Source of the DNA: Kordia sp. SMS9
GTDB taxonomy: Bacteria; Bacteroidota; Bacteroidia; Flavobacteriales; Flavobacteriaceae
Reading direction: 5' to 3'
DNA length: 64,000 nt
Assembly: GCF_003352465.1 (NCBI RefSeq)
Contig: NZ_CP031153.1
Location: 1,168,465-1,232,464, forward strand
The position numbers and the translations under genes were made by a program. The notes under the pieces are model-generated. The model saw nothing but the letters and a program-made list of their open reading frames with translations. It had not been told where the DNA came from and did no database searches. Each line of letters opens with the position of its first letter. The first letter of the stretch is position 1. Shown here piece by piece: positions 6,294 through 16,221 of the stretch.

Positions 6294-9083
6294 ATGTATA
6301 CATCACAACAACTATTCATCTTATTTTTTGTAACTCTATTCGTGTCAAGTTTGTCAACGGCTCAGAATTTAGGGTTTAAATCATATCAGTTTGATACGGA
6401 CGATGGTTTGCCGAGTTCGGAGATTTATGACTTATATGAAGATATTGAAGGAAATATTTGGCTTACTACTGATAGAGGGATTGTAAAGTACGATGGATAT
6501 GATTTTAAAAGCTATGGCACCAAAGATGGCTTAGCTAATCTTGTAAATTTCAGTTTTCAACCCATGAATAATAATACTTTTTGGGTAAATGGACTCGATG
6601 GTTCATTGAGCTACTGGAATGGAAGTTTTTTTGAACCTTTTGCATTTAATGAAGAATTAAAAAGTTTAAGACCTGACCAAGAAGGTTGGTTAGACTTCAT
6701 TGGGCTACACGAAAACACCTTATTTTTTCAACTTATTGCATCAGACTATTGGGAAATAACTTATCCTATATATTCAATTAATACCTGTGATGGTACAACA
6801 GCTACGCACGGTGAAGAAATTCTTGATTTTCTTAACAATACAGCACCAACAGATCAAATAATAAAGAGAAGAATTAATATTGCTAAAAACCTACAAGCAG
6901 TCAAAGATTCATTAAAAACACTTAATGTTGAATTAAGGAAAATATCTGAGGTGCATTTTCAATGGAATGCTCAAAGTAAAATCAAAAATGTAAAAAATAT
7001 TACCAAAGAGATCATTGGCTTATATATTGATGAAAATAACAATGAATGGATTGCTACAAAAGCAGGTGTTTTTTATTTTAAAAATGGAGACCTATCTGCT
7101 GAACCTATTATTATTCTTGAAGGAATAGGAGTTACTGTCATCTCTAAGTCTAAAGACGGTTCTCTTTGGGTCACTTCTACAGATAATGGCCTTTTTCATA
7201 TTCCAAATATTACTATCAAAAAATTTAAATCAAAAGATTGGCTAGATGGAGAAACTTTTTATAAGCTAAAAAAAGCAGACAATTACTTGGTAGTAATGAG
7301 TGAAAAAGGCAGGACTTTTTTATTAACGAAAAATCAATTAAATGCTCAGGTTGATGATAATATAATCGTTGATAATTTAACTAATGAAAAAAGAAAAATC
7401 ATAAGCTCATCAGTACATAATTATAAAGGCATTTTTAACATGCTTCAAGTTGAAAATAAAACTTTTCTAGTATACAATTCTACTGGATTTAATATCAATA
7501 CTGATAAAAACTATATTCCTACTCTAAAATACAAGTTTCGTACATTATCGGCAACGATAGATCGTAAAAAAAATATATGGATTGCAACTACGGAAGGTCT
7601 TTTTAAGTGGAAAAACGAATATAAAAAAACAGAACCCGCTTTAGTTCCCATTCAAGGAATTCGTGATTTTAGAGTAAATGATGTAAAAATGGATAACGAT
7701 GGTATTTGGCTCGCAACACCTAAGTTTGGATTGGTATATAAGAGAGATTCTCTTGAGTATACTTTTAAGCATGAAAAATTAAGTAATAAAGTACTTCAAG
7801 CTATTTACAAGCAAAACGATTCTACCTTGTGGCTTGGCTCTAATAGAGGACTTTTAAAAGCTAAATATACGTTTAAAAATAACATTCCTATTATTGAGAA
7901 AATGGATGTATATACCATAAAAAACGGACTCATATCAAACTATATTAACGATGTTTCTTTTTGGAATGATGAAATTTGGTTAGCTACCGATAATGGTCTT
8001 TGTCATTTTAAACCGTCGCAATTGTCTGTAAGTCATACTATTCCTTCATTGCAAATTGATTTTATAGAAACAGATAAAAAGCAAGCTGTACACACAACCC
8101 AGGTTACGCTTCCTCATAATGAAAATGACGTCACTATTCATTACACAGGGATTTCACATAACAAACCCAAAAAAGGGTTTTACAGGTATAAAATAAATGA
8201 TAAACCTTGGGTGGAAACCAACGAAAGAAAAGTTAGTTTTTTAGATTTAAATCATGGTGAATATGCGTTTAAAGTGCAATGTCGTAGTGATAACAGCCAG
8301 TGGAGCAACACAAAACAACTCGTTTTTACCATAGAACCACATTTTTTAGAACGTATTTGGTTTAAAATTGCTATGATATGTAGTGTCTGTATTATCATTT
8401 TCCTAGTAATAGTACGCTATAAGAAGAATTGGCAGAAAAAACTTGAAAATGAAAACAGACTTAGAAAATCTGAACTCACGACACTCAGAAATCAAATGAA
8501 CCCGCATTTTATGTTCAATTCGCTTACAGCAATTCAAGGACTAATTTACAAAGGAGAAAAACTAGAAGCCAATACATACATTGGTGAATTTTCTAGACTG
8601 ATGCGAAAGAGTTTAGAATACTCAAAACTTGAAAACATAGTACTTGAAGAAGAAATTCAGTTTATTGAAAATTATTTAGAACTCGAAAAAAAGCGATTTA
8701 AAGAGTTATTTGAGTATCATATTATCATTGATCCAGAATTATCTAAAAGTGCGCTACAAGTTCCACCATTGCTTATTCAGCCATTGTTAGAGAACTGTAT
8801 TAAACATGGGTTTCGCGGAATGGATAAGAACAAGCTAATTGAAATATCGATTCAAAAACATGAACACATCAACGATATTTTTGAAGTAATTATAAAAGAT
8901 AATGGAGTTGGGTTTGATTTGTCACAATTATCAAATTCTAGCAAATCTGTGGGATTGGGAATTGTAAAAGATCGTATTAGCCTGATTCGAGAAAATCTCA
9001 ACAATAAAGAAGTTGCTTTTTACATTGACAGTGAACTCGGTAAAGGAACTACCATTCGCTTATTATTACCATTAAACACCTAA
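6294..9083 (+). CDS. Two-component propeller sensor histidine kinase (LytS type)
   Basis: 929 residues from the ATG at 6294, which opens a signal peptide ending near STAQN. A frame from TTG at 6237 is possible but hides the signal peptide. The periplasmic part carries two-component-regulator propeller repeats (GNIWLTTDRGI, NNEWIATKAGV, KNIWIATTEGLF, STLWLGSNRGLL, DEIWLATDNGL) and then a Y_Y_Y domain (about residues 585-680, HGEYAFKVQ). One membrane helix follows (about 688-712). The cytoplasmic part is a His_kinase domain with NQMNPHFMFNS (phospho-acceptor His738) and a HATPase with N box PLLENCIKHG and G boxes DNGVGFDL and GLGIVKDRI. The ligand is unknown. Its regulator starts one base after the stop (9085). 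Confidence 0.95.
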   Translation: MYTSQQLFILFFVTLFVSSLSTAQNLGFKSYQFDTDDGLPSSEIYDLYEDIEGNIWLTTDRGIVKYDGYDFKSYGTKDGLANLVNFSFQPMNNNTFWVNGLDGSLSYWNGSFFEPFAFNEELKSLRPDQEGWLDFIGLHENTLFFQLIASDYWEITYPIYSINTCDGTTATHGEEILDFLNNTAPTDQIIKRRINIAKNLQAVKDSLKTLNVELRKISEVHFQWNAQSKIKNVKNITKEIIGLYIDENNNEWIATKAGVFYFKNGDLSAEPIIILEGIGVTVISKSKDGSLWVTSTDNGLFHIPNITIKKFKSKDWLDGETFYKLKKADNYLVVMSEKGRTFLLTKNQLNAQVDDNIIVDNLTNEKRKIISSSVHNYKGIFNMLQVENKTFLVYNSTGFNINTDKNYIPTLKYKFRTLSATIDRKKNIWIATTEGLFKWKNEYKKTEPALVPIQGIRDFRVNDVKMDNDGIWLATPKFGLVYKRDSLEYTFKHEKLSNKVLQAIYKQNDSTLWLGSNRGLLKAKYTFKNNIPIIEKMDVYTIKNGLISNYINDVSFWNDEIWLATDNGLCHFKPSQLSVSHTIPSLQIDFIETDKKQAVHTTQVTLPHNENDVTIHYTGISHNKPKKGFYRYKINDKPWVETNERKVSFLDLNHGEYAFKVQCRSDNSQWSNTKQLVFTIEPHFLERIWFKIAMICSVCIIIFLVIVRYKKNWQKKLENENRLRKSELTTLRNQMNPHFMFNSLTAIQGLIYKGEKLEANTYIGEFSRLMRKSLEYSKLENIVLEEEIQFIENYLELEKKRFKELFEYHIIIDPELSKSALQVPPLLIQPLLENCIKHGFRGMDKNKLIEISIQKHEHINDIFEVIIKDNGVGFDLSQLSNSSKSVGLGIVKDRISLIRENLNNKEVAFYIDSELGKGTTIRLLLPLNT

Positions 9084-9084
9084 C

Positions 9085-9828
9085 ATGATAGATGTACTAG
9101 TTATAGAGGACGAAATTGAAATTCAAAATTTCATTGTAAGTTTGCTTTCTACATATTGCAAAGACTTACAAATTGTAGGAACAAGCAGTTCTGTGGCAGA
9201 AGCAACATCATTAATAAAAATCAAAAAACCAGAATTGATATTCCTAGATGTAGAACTAAAAGACGGAAAAGCTTTTGATCTTTTAAATTGTTTTGATGTC
9301 AATGATTTTGTTACCATTTTTTTAACAGGATATTCAAAATATGGAATTAATGCTGTCAAATATGGCGTCAGTGATTATCTTTTAAAACCAATTATTCTAA
9401 AAGAACTTATTGAATCTGTTGAAAAAGCAAAGGCAAAAGTGAAGGAAAAACACATGCTAAGAAAATTCTATACAGATGCTACTATTGAAGAAGTTTCTGG
9501 GAAGATTTTAGTCCAAAAAATTAATAAGTTAAAGGTTCTTTTAAATTATGCTGAAATTTTAAATTGGACAAGTGAGGAAGGTTTTACACGCGTATATCTC
9601 AATGACAATCAAAGTTTTTTGTTAAATGGAACCTTAAAATCATTTTATGACAAATTGCCTTCTTTTTTTATCAAAATACACAGATCACATGCCGTAAACC
9701 TACATTTTGTGCAATCGTATGGAATGAATAGAAATGGTTGGGTAAAACTAAATAATGGAACTATATTGCCTGTTTCCTCCAGGAATAAGCGTGCTTTTTT
9801 AGCAGCAATCAATGCTTTCTCTGATTAA
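9085..9828 (+). CDS. LytTR-family response regulator
   Basis: 247 residues. The receiver domain (1-120) has the acidic pair E8/D9, phospho-acceptor D55 (IFLDVEL), T81 and K101 (LLKPI). The C-terminal LytTR DNA-binding domain (about 145-245) includes the signature IKIHRSHAVNL and ends with PVSSRNKRAF. It is the partner of the propeller kinase immediately upstream, from which it is separated by one base. Targets are unknown. LytTR regulators often act on nearby promoters, and the divergent small-peptide region at 5.7-6.1 kb is a candidate by position only. Confidence 0.95.
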   Translation: MIDVLVIEDEIEIQNFIVSLLSTYCKDLQIVGTSSSVAEATSLIKIKKPELIFLDVELKDGKAFDLLNCFDVNDFVTIFLTGYSKYGINAVKYGVSDYLLKPIILKELIESVEKAKAKVKEKHMLRKFYTDATIEEVSGKILVQKINKLKVLLNYAEILNWTSEEGFTRVYLNDNQSFLLNGTLKSFYDKLPSFFIKIHRSHAVNLHFVQSYGMNRNGWVKLNNGTILPVSSRNKRAFLAAINAFSD

Positions 9829-9833
9829 GAACT

Positions 9834-10003
9834 CATACCAATTTACATTTAAAATGGTGTTTTGGATACGAAGTTGCTTTGGCTGTATAGGATGCTGTGT
9901 ATGGTTTGCAAAGCCGTAGCTACGGAAAGTATTCGCAAAGAACTAAACTGCCAAATGAACGAGTTTATAAACATCATTTTATGTGTAAATTGGTTTGGTA
10001 TCA
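9834..10003. repeat. 170-bp palindromic element with CATACCAATTTAC ends
   Basis: The left end CATACCAATTTACATTTAAA (from 9834) is mirrored at 9969-10003 by CATTTTATGTGTAAATTGG followed by TTTGGTATCAG. The result is imperfect terminal inverted repeats of about 30 bases around a 100-base non-coding middle. Similar ends occur at 34342-34353 (one end) and as a 41-base palindrome at 51743-51783. It looks like a small non-autonomous mobile or structural element. Confidence 0.5.
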
Positions 10004-10010
10004 GAACTAA

Positions 10011-10045
10011 AAAAGCTCCTTTTCGCAATTGAAAAGGAGCCTTTT
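10011..10045. terminator. Bidirectional terminator between LytTR gene and accC
   Basis: GCTCCTTTTC (10015-10024) pairs with GAAAAGGAGC (10031-10040). There is a T run on the plus side and six T on the minus side, so it can stop both convergent transcripts. Confidence 0.85.
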
Positions 10046-10067
10046 ATATATAGTTTTGAGTTGAAGT

Positions 10068-11417
10068 TTACTCTGCTTCTGGTTGCATTTCAAAGTCTTC
10101 CATAAATTTTGTCGTATAGTTTCCAGCTACATAATCTGGATGATCCATTAATTGTCTGTGGAATGGAATTGTTGTTTTAATGCCTTCAATCACAAACTCA
10201 TCCAACGCACGTTTCATCTTATTGATAGCTTCTTCACGCGTTTGTGCTGTGGTGATCAATTTTGCAATCATAGAATCGTAGTTCGGAGGAATGGAATAGC
10301 CAGCGTATACATGCGTATCTAAACGAACTCCATGTCCGCCAGGCGCATGCAACGTAGTAATTCTTCCCGGAGAAGGTCTAAAATTATTATAAGGATCTTC
10401 TGCGTTAATTCTACATTCAATTGAGTGTAAGTTTGGCGTATAATTTTTACCTGAAATTGGCACGCCAGCCGCTACTAATATTTGTTCACGAATCAAATCG
10501 AAATCAATTACTTGTTCGGTAATTGGATGCTCTACTTGAATACGTGTATTCATTTCCATAAAGTAGAAATTTCTATGCTTATCTACTAAAAATTCTACTG
10601 TTCCAGCACCTTCATAGCTAATGAATTCAGCTGCTTTCACGGCAGCATCTCCCATACGTTGACGTAAATCGTCGGTCATAAATGGCGAAGGTACTTCTTC
10701 TGTTAATTTTTGGTGACGACGTTGCACAGAACAATCACGCTCAGACAAGTGACATGCTCTTCCTGAAGAATCGCCTACTACTTGAATTTCGATGTGTCGT
10801 GGCTCTTCAATAAGTTTTTCCATGTACATATCGTCATTTCCAAAGGCAGCTTTTGATTCTTGTCGAGCAGAATCCCAAGCATCTCTCAAGTCTTCTGGTT
10901 TCCATACAGCACGCATTCCTTTTCCACCACCACCAGCAGTTGCTTTCAGCATCACAGGATATCCTGTTTCTACCGCTAGTTTTTCACATTCTTCAAAACT
11001 TTCAATGATTCCGTCACTTCCTGGAACACATGGAACGCCTGCTGCTTTCATCGTAGCTTTTGCAGAAGCTTTGTCTCCCATTTTATCAATCATTTCGGGC
11101 GAAGCACCAATGAATTTGATATTGTGTTCTCCACAAATTTTTGAGAATTTGGCGTTTTCAGATAAGAAACCGTATCCTGGGTGAATGGCATCTGCGTTGG
11201 TAATTTCGGCAGCAGCAATAATATTTGACATTTTTAAATACGATTCGCTACTTGGCGCAGGTCCAATACAAACTGCTTCGTCGGCAAAACGTACGTGAAG
11301 GCTATCAACATCGGCTGTAGAATATATAGCAACGGTTTTGATACCCATTTCTTTACAGGTTCTAATAACTCTTAAAGCTATTTCACCTCTGTTGGCAACT
11401 AATATTTTTTTAAACAT
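10068..11417 (-). CDS. accC: Acetyl-CoA carboxylase, biotin carboxylase subunit
   Basis: 449 residues, the usual length of AccC. It carboxylates the biotin on AccB using ATP and bicarbonate, the first half-reaction toward malonyl-CoA in fatty-acid synthesis. Visible signatures are [14 protein letters not shown] at the start, the glycine-rich ATP loop [12 protein letters not shown] (158-169), the ATP-grasp metal/catalytic segment [13 protein letters not shown] (287-298), and the C-terminal biotin-carboxylase C domain with INAEDP. It is the last gene of the fabH-accB-accC series on the minus strand and ends at a bidirectional terminator (10011-10045). The Acc carboxyltransferase subunits are not in the window. 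Confidence 0.97.
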   Translation of the reverse strand: MFKKILVANRGEIALRVIRTCKEMGIKTVAIYSTADVDSLHVRFADEAVCIGPAPSSESYLKMSNIIAAAEITNADAIHPGYGFLSENAKFSKICGEHNIKFIGASPEMIDKMGDKASAKATMKAAGVPCVPGSDGIIESFEECEKLAVETGYPVMLKATAGGGGKGMRAVWKPEDLRDAWDSARQESKAAFGNDDMYMEKLIEEPRHIEIQVVGDSSGRACHLSERDCSVQRRHQKLTEEVPSPFMTDDLRQRMGDAAVKAAEFISYEGAGTVEFLVDKHRNFYFMEMNTRIQVEHPITEQVIDFDLIREQILVAAGVPISGKNYTPNLHSIECRINAEDPYNNFRPSPGRITTLHAPGGHGVRLDTHVYAGYSIPPNYDSMIAKLITTAQTREEAINKMKRALDEFVIEGIKTTIPFHRQLMDHPDYVAGNYTTKFMEDFEMQPEAE

Positions 11418-11505
11418 CTTTTGAAATTTTAAATTTTGAAATTAAAATCTGTAACTTTTCGAGGGGTACAAAGAGTAGTGTACGTCAAGTGTTATTTAAA
11501 ATTTC

Positions 11506-12000
11506 TTAGGATGGATCTACTAAGAATAATGGTTGATCAAATTCTACTGGAGAAGCATCGTCTACTAAGACTTTCACTATTTTTCCTGAAACTTCTGATT
11601 CAATTTCGTTGAAAAGTTTCATCGCTTCAATCACACATAAAACACTTCCTTCAGAAATGCTGTCTCCAACCTCTACAAAGTTTGGTTTATCAGGAGAAGG
11701 TTTTCTATAGAAAGTACCAATAATTGGTGATTTTATAGTAATATATTTTGCGTCATCGCTTGCTGGTGCTGCGGGAGTTTCTGGTGCTGCAGGTGCTGCG
11801 GGTTGTGCTGGTGCAGGAGCTGCTGCGGGTTGAGGCATGCCTGCCATTGGTATTTGTTGCACTACAGTTGTCGTTTCGCCTTTTGAATCGCTACTTCCAG
11901 TTTTAATGGTGATTTTTACATCTTCCATTTCAAGTTTTACTTCACTTGCTCCAGATTTGGCTACGAATTTAATTAAGCTTTGAATTTCTTTTAAATCCAT
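11506..12000 (-). CDS. accB: Acetyl-CoA carboxylase biotin carboxyl carrier protein
   Basis: 164 residues. It carries the biotin that shuttles carboxyl between AccC and the carboxyltransferase. The order is an N-terminal helix domain, an Ala/Pro-rich hinge (about 55-82), and a C-terminal biotinyl domain with the invariant EAMKLFNE motif, in which K128 is the biotin-accepting lysine. It sits 20 bases after fabH and 88 bases before accC on the same strand; co-transcription is very likely. Confidence 0.97.
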   Translation of the reverse strand: MDLKEIQSLIKFVAKSGASEVKLEMEDVKITIKTGSSDSKGETTTVVQQIPMAGMPQPAAAPAPAQPAAPAAPETPAAPASDDAKYITIKSPIIGTFYRKPSPDKPNFVEVGDSISEGSVLCVIEAMKLFNEIESEVSGKIVKVLVDDASPVEFDQPLFLVDPS

Positions 12001-12020
12001 GAGATAGGTTTTAGTCGTTT

Positions 12021-13019
12021 CTAGTTAGAATTATATGCCCATTTAAGGTAAATTGCGCCCCACGTAAATCCACCACCAAAGGCAGCAAAGATGAGGTTAT
12101 CTCCTTTTTTGAGTTGTTTTTCATAGTCATGTAAACATAATGGCAACGTTCCAGAAGTTGTATTTCCATAACGTTGAATGTTCATCATCACTTTACTTTC
12201 ATCTACGCCCATACGCCTTGCAGTGGCATCAATGATACGTTTATTGGCTTGGTGAGGAACCAACCATTGTACGTCTTCATTCGTCAGATTGTTGTCTTCC
12301 ATAATTTTGGCGCTCACATCTGCCATATTGGATACTGCGAATTTGAAAACAGTTTTTCCGTCTTGAAATACGGTATGTTGTTTGTTTTTTATAGTTTCTT
12401 CTGAAGCTGGCAATATGGAACCTCCAGCATCAATTTTTAAGAATTCACGACCAATACCATCACTACGAAGGTATTCGTCTTGCAATCCGAGTCCTTCTTC
12501 ATTCGGTTCAAACAGTACAGCTCCGGCTCCATCACCAAAAATGATACAGGTAGCTCTGTCTGTATAATCAATAATAGAAGACATTTTATCGGCTCCTATC
12601 AATAATACTTTCTTATAACGCCCCGATTGGATATAACTTGCTGCAGTAGACATTCCGTACAAAAAGCTAGAGCATGCCGCTTGCAAATCGAACGCAAAGG
12701 CATTGGTAGCTCCAATTTTACTAGCGGTATATACTGCGGTGGAAGCTACAGGCATGTCTGGTGTTGCTGTAGCAACAATAACCATGTCTATTTCCTTTGG
12801 GTCTAAATTTTTCTTTGTAATAAGGTCTTGGGCAGCTTTGATCGCTAAATATGAAGATCCCGCTCCTTCTTCTTTCAGAATTCTGCGTTCTTTGATACCT
12901 GTTCGAGTTGTAATCCACTCATCGTTAGTATCAACCATTGTTTCAAGTATCTTGTTGGTTAATACATAATCAGGAACATACGCTCCTACAGCTGTTATTG
13001 CTGCTGTAATTTTGGTCAT
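12021..13019 (-). CDS. fabH: Beta-ketoacyl-ACP synthase III
   Basis: 332 residues. It condenses acetyl-CoA (or a branched starter) with malonyl-ACP to begin fatty-acid synthesis. The catalytic triad is visible: C116 in [10 protein letters not shown]256 in VPHQANKRI and N286 in RYGNTTSGT. Further family features are GGGFTWG at the C-terminus and the N-terminal [10 protein letters not shown]. It lies downstream of rpmF but after a terminator (13146-13175), so it may have its own promoter in the 175-base gap as well as read-through. It is followed closely by accB and accC, which supports a fatty-acid initiation operon. Confidence 0.97.
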   Translation of the reverse strand: MTKITAAITAVGAYVPDYVLTNKILETMVDTNDEWITTRTGIKERRILKEEGAGSSYLAIKAAQDLITKKNLDPKEIDMVIVATATPDMPVASTAVYTASKIGATNAFAFDLQAACSSFLYGMSTAASYIQSGRYKKVLLIGADKMSSIIDYTDRATCIIFGDGAGAVLFEPNEEGLGLQDEYLRSDGIGREFLKIDAGGSILPASEETIKNKQHTVFQDGKTVFKFAVSNMADVSAKIMEDNNLTNEDVQWLVPHQANKRIIDATARRMGVDESKVMMNIQRYGNTTSGTLPLCLHDYEKQLKKGDNLIFAAFGGGFTWGAIYLKWAYNSN

Positions 13020-13145
13020 ACCTTAACGTTGGTTTGGTTTATTTTTAACAAAAATTCATTAAAAATTAAACGAAATTACTAAAATTCTCCGATAATCACG
13101 GTAAAATATGTCGTTTTTACAATTTTAACAAAAAAAACGAGCAAA

Positions 13146-13175
13146 CAAAAAACTCTCACGAAAGTGAGAGCTTTT
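13146..13175 (-). terminator. Terminator after rpmF
   Basis: CTCTCAC (13153-13159) pairs with GTGAGAG (13164-13170) around the tight loop GAAA. On the minus strand a run of T follows. It separates rpmF from fabH. Confidence 0.8.
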
Positions 13176-13194
13176 ATGACTAAACATGTGTGTG

Positions 13195-13395
13195 TTATGC
13201 TAAGTTTTCTTCTGTTGTATTATCAATCAATACTTTTCCTCTGTAATATAATTTTCCTTCGTGCCAGTGCGCTCTGTGATATAAGTGTGCTTCACCAGTA
13301 GTTGGGCACGTAGCAATTTGAGGAGCAGTAGCTTTATAGTGAGTTCTTCTCTTATCTCTTCTTGTTTTCGAGATTTTTCTCTTTGGATGTGCCAT
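13195..13395 (-). CDS. rpmF: 50S ribosomal protein L32
   Basis: 66 residues. The start [17 protein letters not shown] is the standard L32 opening, and the body [17 protein letters not shown] keeps one cysteine and the His-rich stretch but lacks the complete four-Cys zinc site of some L32 forms (a zinc-independent type, by inspection). It is 8 bases downstream of the DUF177 gene, a pairing found in most bacteria, and is followed by a terminator. Confidence 0.97.
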   Translation of the reverse strand: MAHPKRKISKTRRDKRRTHYKATAPQIATCPTTGEAHLYHRAHWHEGKLYYRGKVLIDNTTEENLA

Positions 13396-13403
13396 TTTCT
13401 ATG

Positions 13404-13952
13404 TTATTTATTATCCGTTAATAGTTTTTTTAATGTATTCCAACGAGGATCAATGTCCTCTTCAGTTTCTTTTTTCTCTGTACCAGGTTGTAATTCTTCT
13501 AACTTTTCGAGTATTTCCGATTGCAATGTGCCATCTTCAATACCAGGATGAATTCGTTTTGAAGGAACCGCTAACACAATCATTTCATATATATATTGTG
13601 CAACATTGATTTCATATTCGCCATGCGGAACAATGAGAATTTCTTCGTTTTCATCGTTGTATTCATGTCCAAACTTGACAATTAAGTCTAAATTTCCATC
13701 AATTGGTTGCTCAAAAGGCTCATTGGTTACATCACAATTTACATTGACCGTACCAGAAGCCGTAAAGGTTAATTCGAGCAGGGTTGCTTTTTTGTGAAAT
13801 TCCAATGTTGCGTTTACGGCAGTTTCATTGAATTCATCAAATTCAAAAAGTGCAAAGAACGTATTATCAATTTGATAATCAAACTGGTGTTTTCCTTCTT
13901 TTAATCCTATAAAAGGAATTGTAAAGTCCTTTAGTTCCATCATCTTAAACAT
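13404..13952 (-). CDS. DUF177/YceD-family protein
   Basis: 182 residues from 13952, or 178 if the start is the MELKDF methionine at 13940, which matches the usual start in relatives better. The YceD/DUF177 region is seen in NCDVTNEPFEQPIDGNLDLI. In plants and bacteria the family is linked to 23S rRNA or large-subunit maturation, consistent with its place directly before rpmF. It lies downstream of pdxA with a 65-base gap. The exact role here is inferred from synteny. Confidence 0.85.
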   Translation of the reverse strand: MFKMMELKDFTIPFIGLKEGKHQFDYQIDNTFFALFEFDEFNETAVNATLEFHKKATLLELTFTASGTVNVNCDVTNEPFEQPIDGNLDLIVKFGHEYNDENEEILIVPHGEYEINVAQYIYEMIVLAVPSKRIHPGIEDGTLQSEILEKLEELQPGTEKKETEEDIDPRWNTLKKLLTDNK

Positions 13953-14017
13953 CAGTTTCGAGCGTGCAAAGATATAAATTTTTTTGTATCAACGTAAAGT
14001 TGTCAACATTTTTTTGT

Positions 14018-15064
14018 TTATATCTTACTTGGCTGTTTTTTTAAAGGGTTTTCGGCAATCTCTTTGTATATATTTCTGTTTCTAAAAATCTGTATGCCAG
14101 TGAATACTGCTTCTTTGAACGAGTTGTAATCTGCTTTGTTTTTTCCTGCAATTTCGTACGCCGTTCCATGATCGGGTGAAGTGCGTATTTTATTGAGTCC
14201 TGCCGTAAAGTTTACACCTTGTCCAAAAGATAAGGTTTTAAACGGAATGAGTCCTTGATCGTGATATGCTGCTAAAACCGCATCAAAGTTTTTATAATTG
14301 CTCGACGCGAAAAAACTATCAGCTGCATACGGCCCAAACACAAGTTTGCCTTCGTTTTTTATCTTTTCTAAGGTAGGTTTTAATACTTCATCATCTTCTA
14401 CTCCAATAACACCATTGTCACCAACATGCGGATTGATGCCCAATACGGCAATTTTTGGTTTCGAAATTCCAAAATCCTGTTTTAGCGTATTGTATATAAT
14501 GTTTACTTTCTTTTCAATCAGTTCGGGTGTAATTGCTGCAGAAACATCTTTTACCGCCACATGATCCGTTAGCAAACCTACGCGAAGTGTATCACTCACC
14601 ATCAACATCAAACTATCGCCTTCTAAGTTTTCGCCCAAATAATCGGTGTGTCCGGGAAAAGTAAATTCTTCCGATTGCACATTGTGTTTGTTAATCGGTG
14701 CAGTGACCAAAATATCAATCGTACCTTCTTTCAACGCATTGGTCGCTTCTACAAACGATTTTATAGCAAACTTCCCTACTTCTTCCGTTGATTTCCCGTA
14801 TTCAATCGTAATCGGATCTTTGTAGATATTGACCACATTTATTTTTCCATGTTGTGCCTTTTCTGCATTGGGAACACCATGAAGGTTCGTATGTATGTTG
14901 AAATGCTTTTTTTGAAATGATAAAATTTTGGTAGACCCAAAGATCACTGGCGTACATAATTCCAACATCCTAATATCCTTGAAGGTTTTTAAAATTACCT
15001 CTGTTCCGATACCGTTTAAGTCACCAACTGAAATTCCAACTTTTATTTTTTCCTCTTTCTTCAT
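14018..15064 (-). CDS. pdxA: 4-hydroxythreonine-4-phosphate dehydrogenase
   Basis: 348 residues. It oxidises 4-phosphohydroxy-L-threonine with NAD(P) in the DXP-dependent pathway to pyridoxal phosphate. Typical PdxA signatures are GISVGDLNGIGTEV near the start, the metal-binding histidines in FPGHTDYL, LLTDHVAVKD and AAYHDQGLIPFK, and TSPDHGTAYEIAGK near the end. It is divergent from ribE across 58 bases and is followed by DUF177 and rpmF on the same strand, an order I know from flavobacteria. Confidence 0.96.
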   Translation of the reverse strand: MKKEEKIKVGISVGDLNGIGTEVILKTFKDIRMLELCTPVIFGSTKILSFQKKHFNIHTNLHGVPNAEKAQHGKINVVNIYKDPITIEYGKSTEEVGKFAIKSFVEATNALKEGTIDILVTAPINKHNVQSEEFTFPGHTDYLGENLEGDSLMLMVSDTLRVGLLTDHVAVKDVSAAITPELIEKKVNIIYNTLKQDFGISKPKIAVLGINPHVGDNGVIGVEDDEVLKPTLEKIKNEGKLVFGPYAADSFFASSNYKNFDAVLAAYHDQGLIPFKTLSFGQGVNFTAGLNKIRTSPDHGTAYEIAGKNKADYNSFKEAVFTGIQIFRNRNIYKEIAENPLKKQPSKI

Positions 15065-15122
15065 TTACCTAATTCAGACTTTTATTTCTTAATTTTACAT
15101 GCAAATTTAACGAAATAAATAG

Positions 15123-15719
15123 ATGTTTACAGGGATTATTGAAGAATTAGGTGTGATTACACAGTTGGAGCGCGAAAAAGAAAACCTCCACGTGACGGTT
15201 CAGAGTAGCTTAACGAACGAATTAAAGATTGATCAAAGTGTAGCGCACAATGGTGTTTGCTTGACGGTTGTTGGTAGAAATCTCGATGAAAATACATACG
15301 TTGTCACAGCGATTCAAGAAACGTTAGAGAAAACAAATTTAGGAACTTGGAACATACATGATCGTGTGAATTTAGAGCGCGCTATGAAATTAGGCGATCG
15401 GTTAGATGGACATATTGTACAAGGTCATGTAGATCAAATTGCAACGTGTACTTCTGTTAGAGAAAGTGACGGAAGTTGGTATTACACCTTTGAATACGAT
15501 CCTACACTAAACAATATTACCATTGAAAAAGGTTCTATTACAATAAATGGTACAAGTTTAACGGTTGTAAATTCAGAAAGAAATTCATTTTCGGTCGCTA
15601 TAATTCCATACACATATAGCCACACTACGTTTCAATATTTGGTAGTAGGTTCTATTGTAAATTTGGAATTTGATGTTATAGGGAAATATGTTGCAAGACT
15701 TCAGGGGCTATCGAAGTAA
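15123..15719 (+). CDS. ribE: Riboflavin synthase, alpha chain
   Basis: 198 residues. It dismutates two molecules of 6,7-dimethyl-8-ribityllumazine to riboflavin. Two homologous lumazine-binding barrels are visible: the first begins MFTGIIEELG and contains NGVCLTV, the second contains GHIVQGHVDQ and INGTSLTV. Length is normal. It is a single gene convergent with the small PID-CTERM-like gene, whose stop codon is immediately adjacent (15720). Confidence 0.95.
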   Translation: MFTGIIEELGVITQLEREKENLHVTVQSSLTNELKIDQSVAHNGVCLTVVGRNLDENTYVVTAIQETLEKTNLGTWNIHDRVNLERAMKLGDRLDGHIVQGHVDQIATCTSVRESDGSWYYTFEYDPTLNNITIEKGSITINGTSLTVVNSERNSFSVAIIPYTYSHTTFQYLVVGSIVNLEFDVIGKYVARLQGLSK

Positions 15720-15914
15720 TTACTTTTTCACTTTTTTCCGTATACCATACAAAAGTCCAGCAGCAAGCACACCAATGAGTCCAGCATCAATCGGGAATCC
15801 CGGTGGTGGTGGTGGTAGTGGCGGCGGAGGTACGATTTGGGCGTGTGTTTGCGTTAAAAAAGTTAACACTAGTACAACAAAACACAACAGGGTCTTTTGG
15901 TTTAATTTTGCCAT
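15720..15914 (-). CDS. Small PID-CTERM-like secreted protein
   Basis: 64 residues from the ATG at 15914 (MAKLNQKTLL). It has a signal peptide ending near THAQ, a proline-rich linker (PPPPLPPPPPGF), then PIDAGL, a hydrophobic helix IGVLAAGLLYGI and a basic tail RKKVKK. This layout of PID motif, helix and basic tail matches the small Bacteroidota proteins called PID-CTERM, thought to be a sorting or membrane-anchoring signal. Nothing remains between signal and anchor except the linker, so the protein itself has no evident enzymatic domain. It is tail-to-tail with ribE, with no bases between stop codons. Confidence 0.7.
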   Translation of the reverse strand: MAKLNQKTLLCFVVLVLTFLTQTHAQIVPPPPLPPPPPGFPIDAGLIGVLAAGLLYGIRKKVKK

Positions 15915-16184
15915 AACGGTGTAAAAGTATAAAAATATAAGGTTTGACAAAATATTTTAGGTTATATCATTGTAAAAATATCCATGAAATAACATAAAAT
16001 AGCGTCGAATGCACAAATTCCTTTGATTTTATGTACGTAATTTTCTTAATCCTGGATTTTAAAAAGTACAAAAATATAAAAACCTGCCACATTTCTTCCA
16101 CAGTTGCATCAAGAAATCGTGTGTTTTGCAAGCGTTTCTTCATTAATTAAGTTTTTTTTAAGAAAGTTAGCCACAAGTTATGGA

Positions 16185-16192
16185 TAAATTTG
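16185..16192 (+). promoter_or_regulatory. Possible -7 box of the first RND operon
   Basis: TAAATTTG matches TAnnTTTG 30 bases before the adaptor ATG at 16222. No proper TTG is present 17-23 bases upstream. Nothing else is seen in the 15915-16221 gap. Confidence 0.35.
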
Positions 16193-16221
16193 CAGCTTAA
16201 CCATCAAAATGATCCCGCCAA

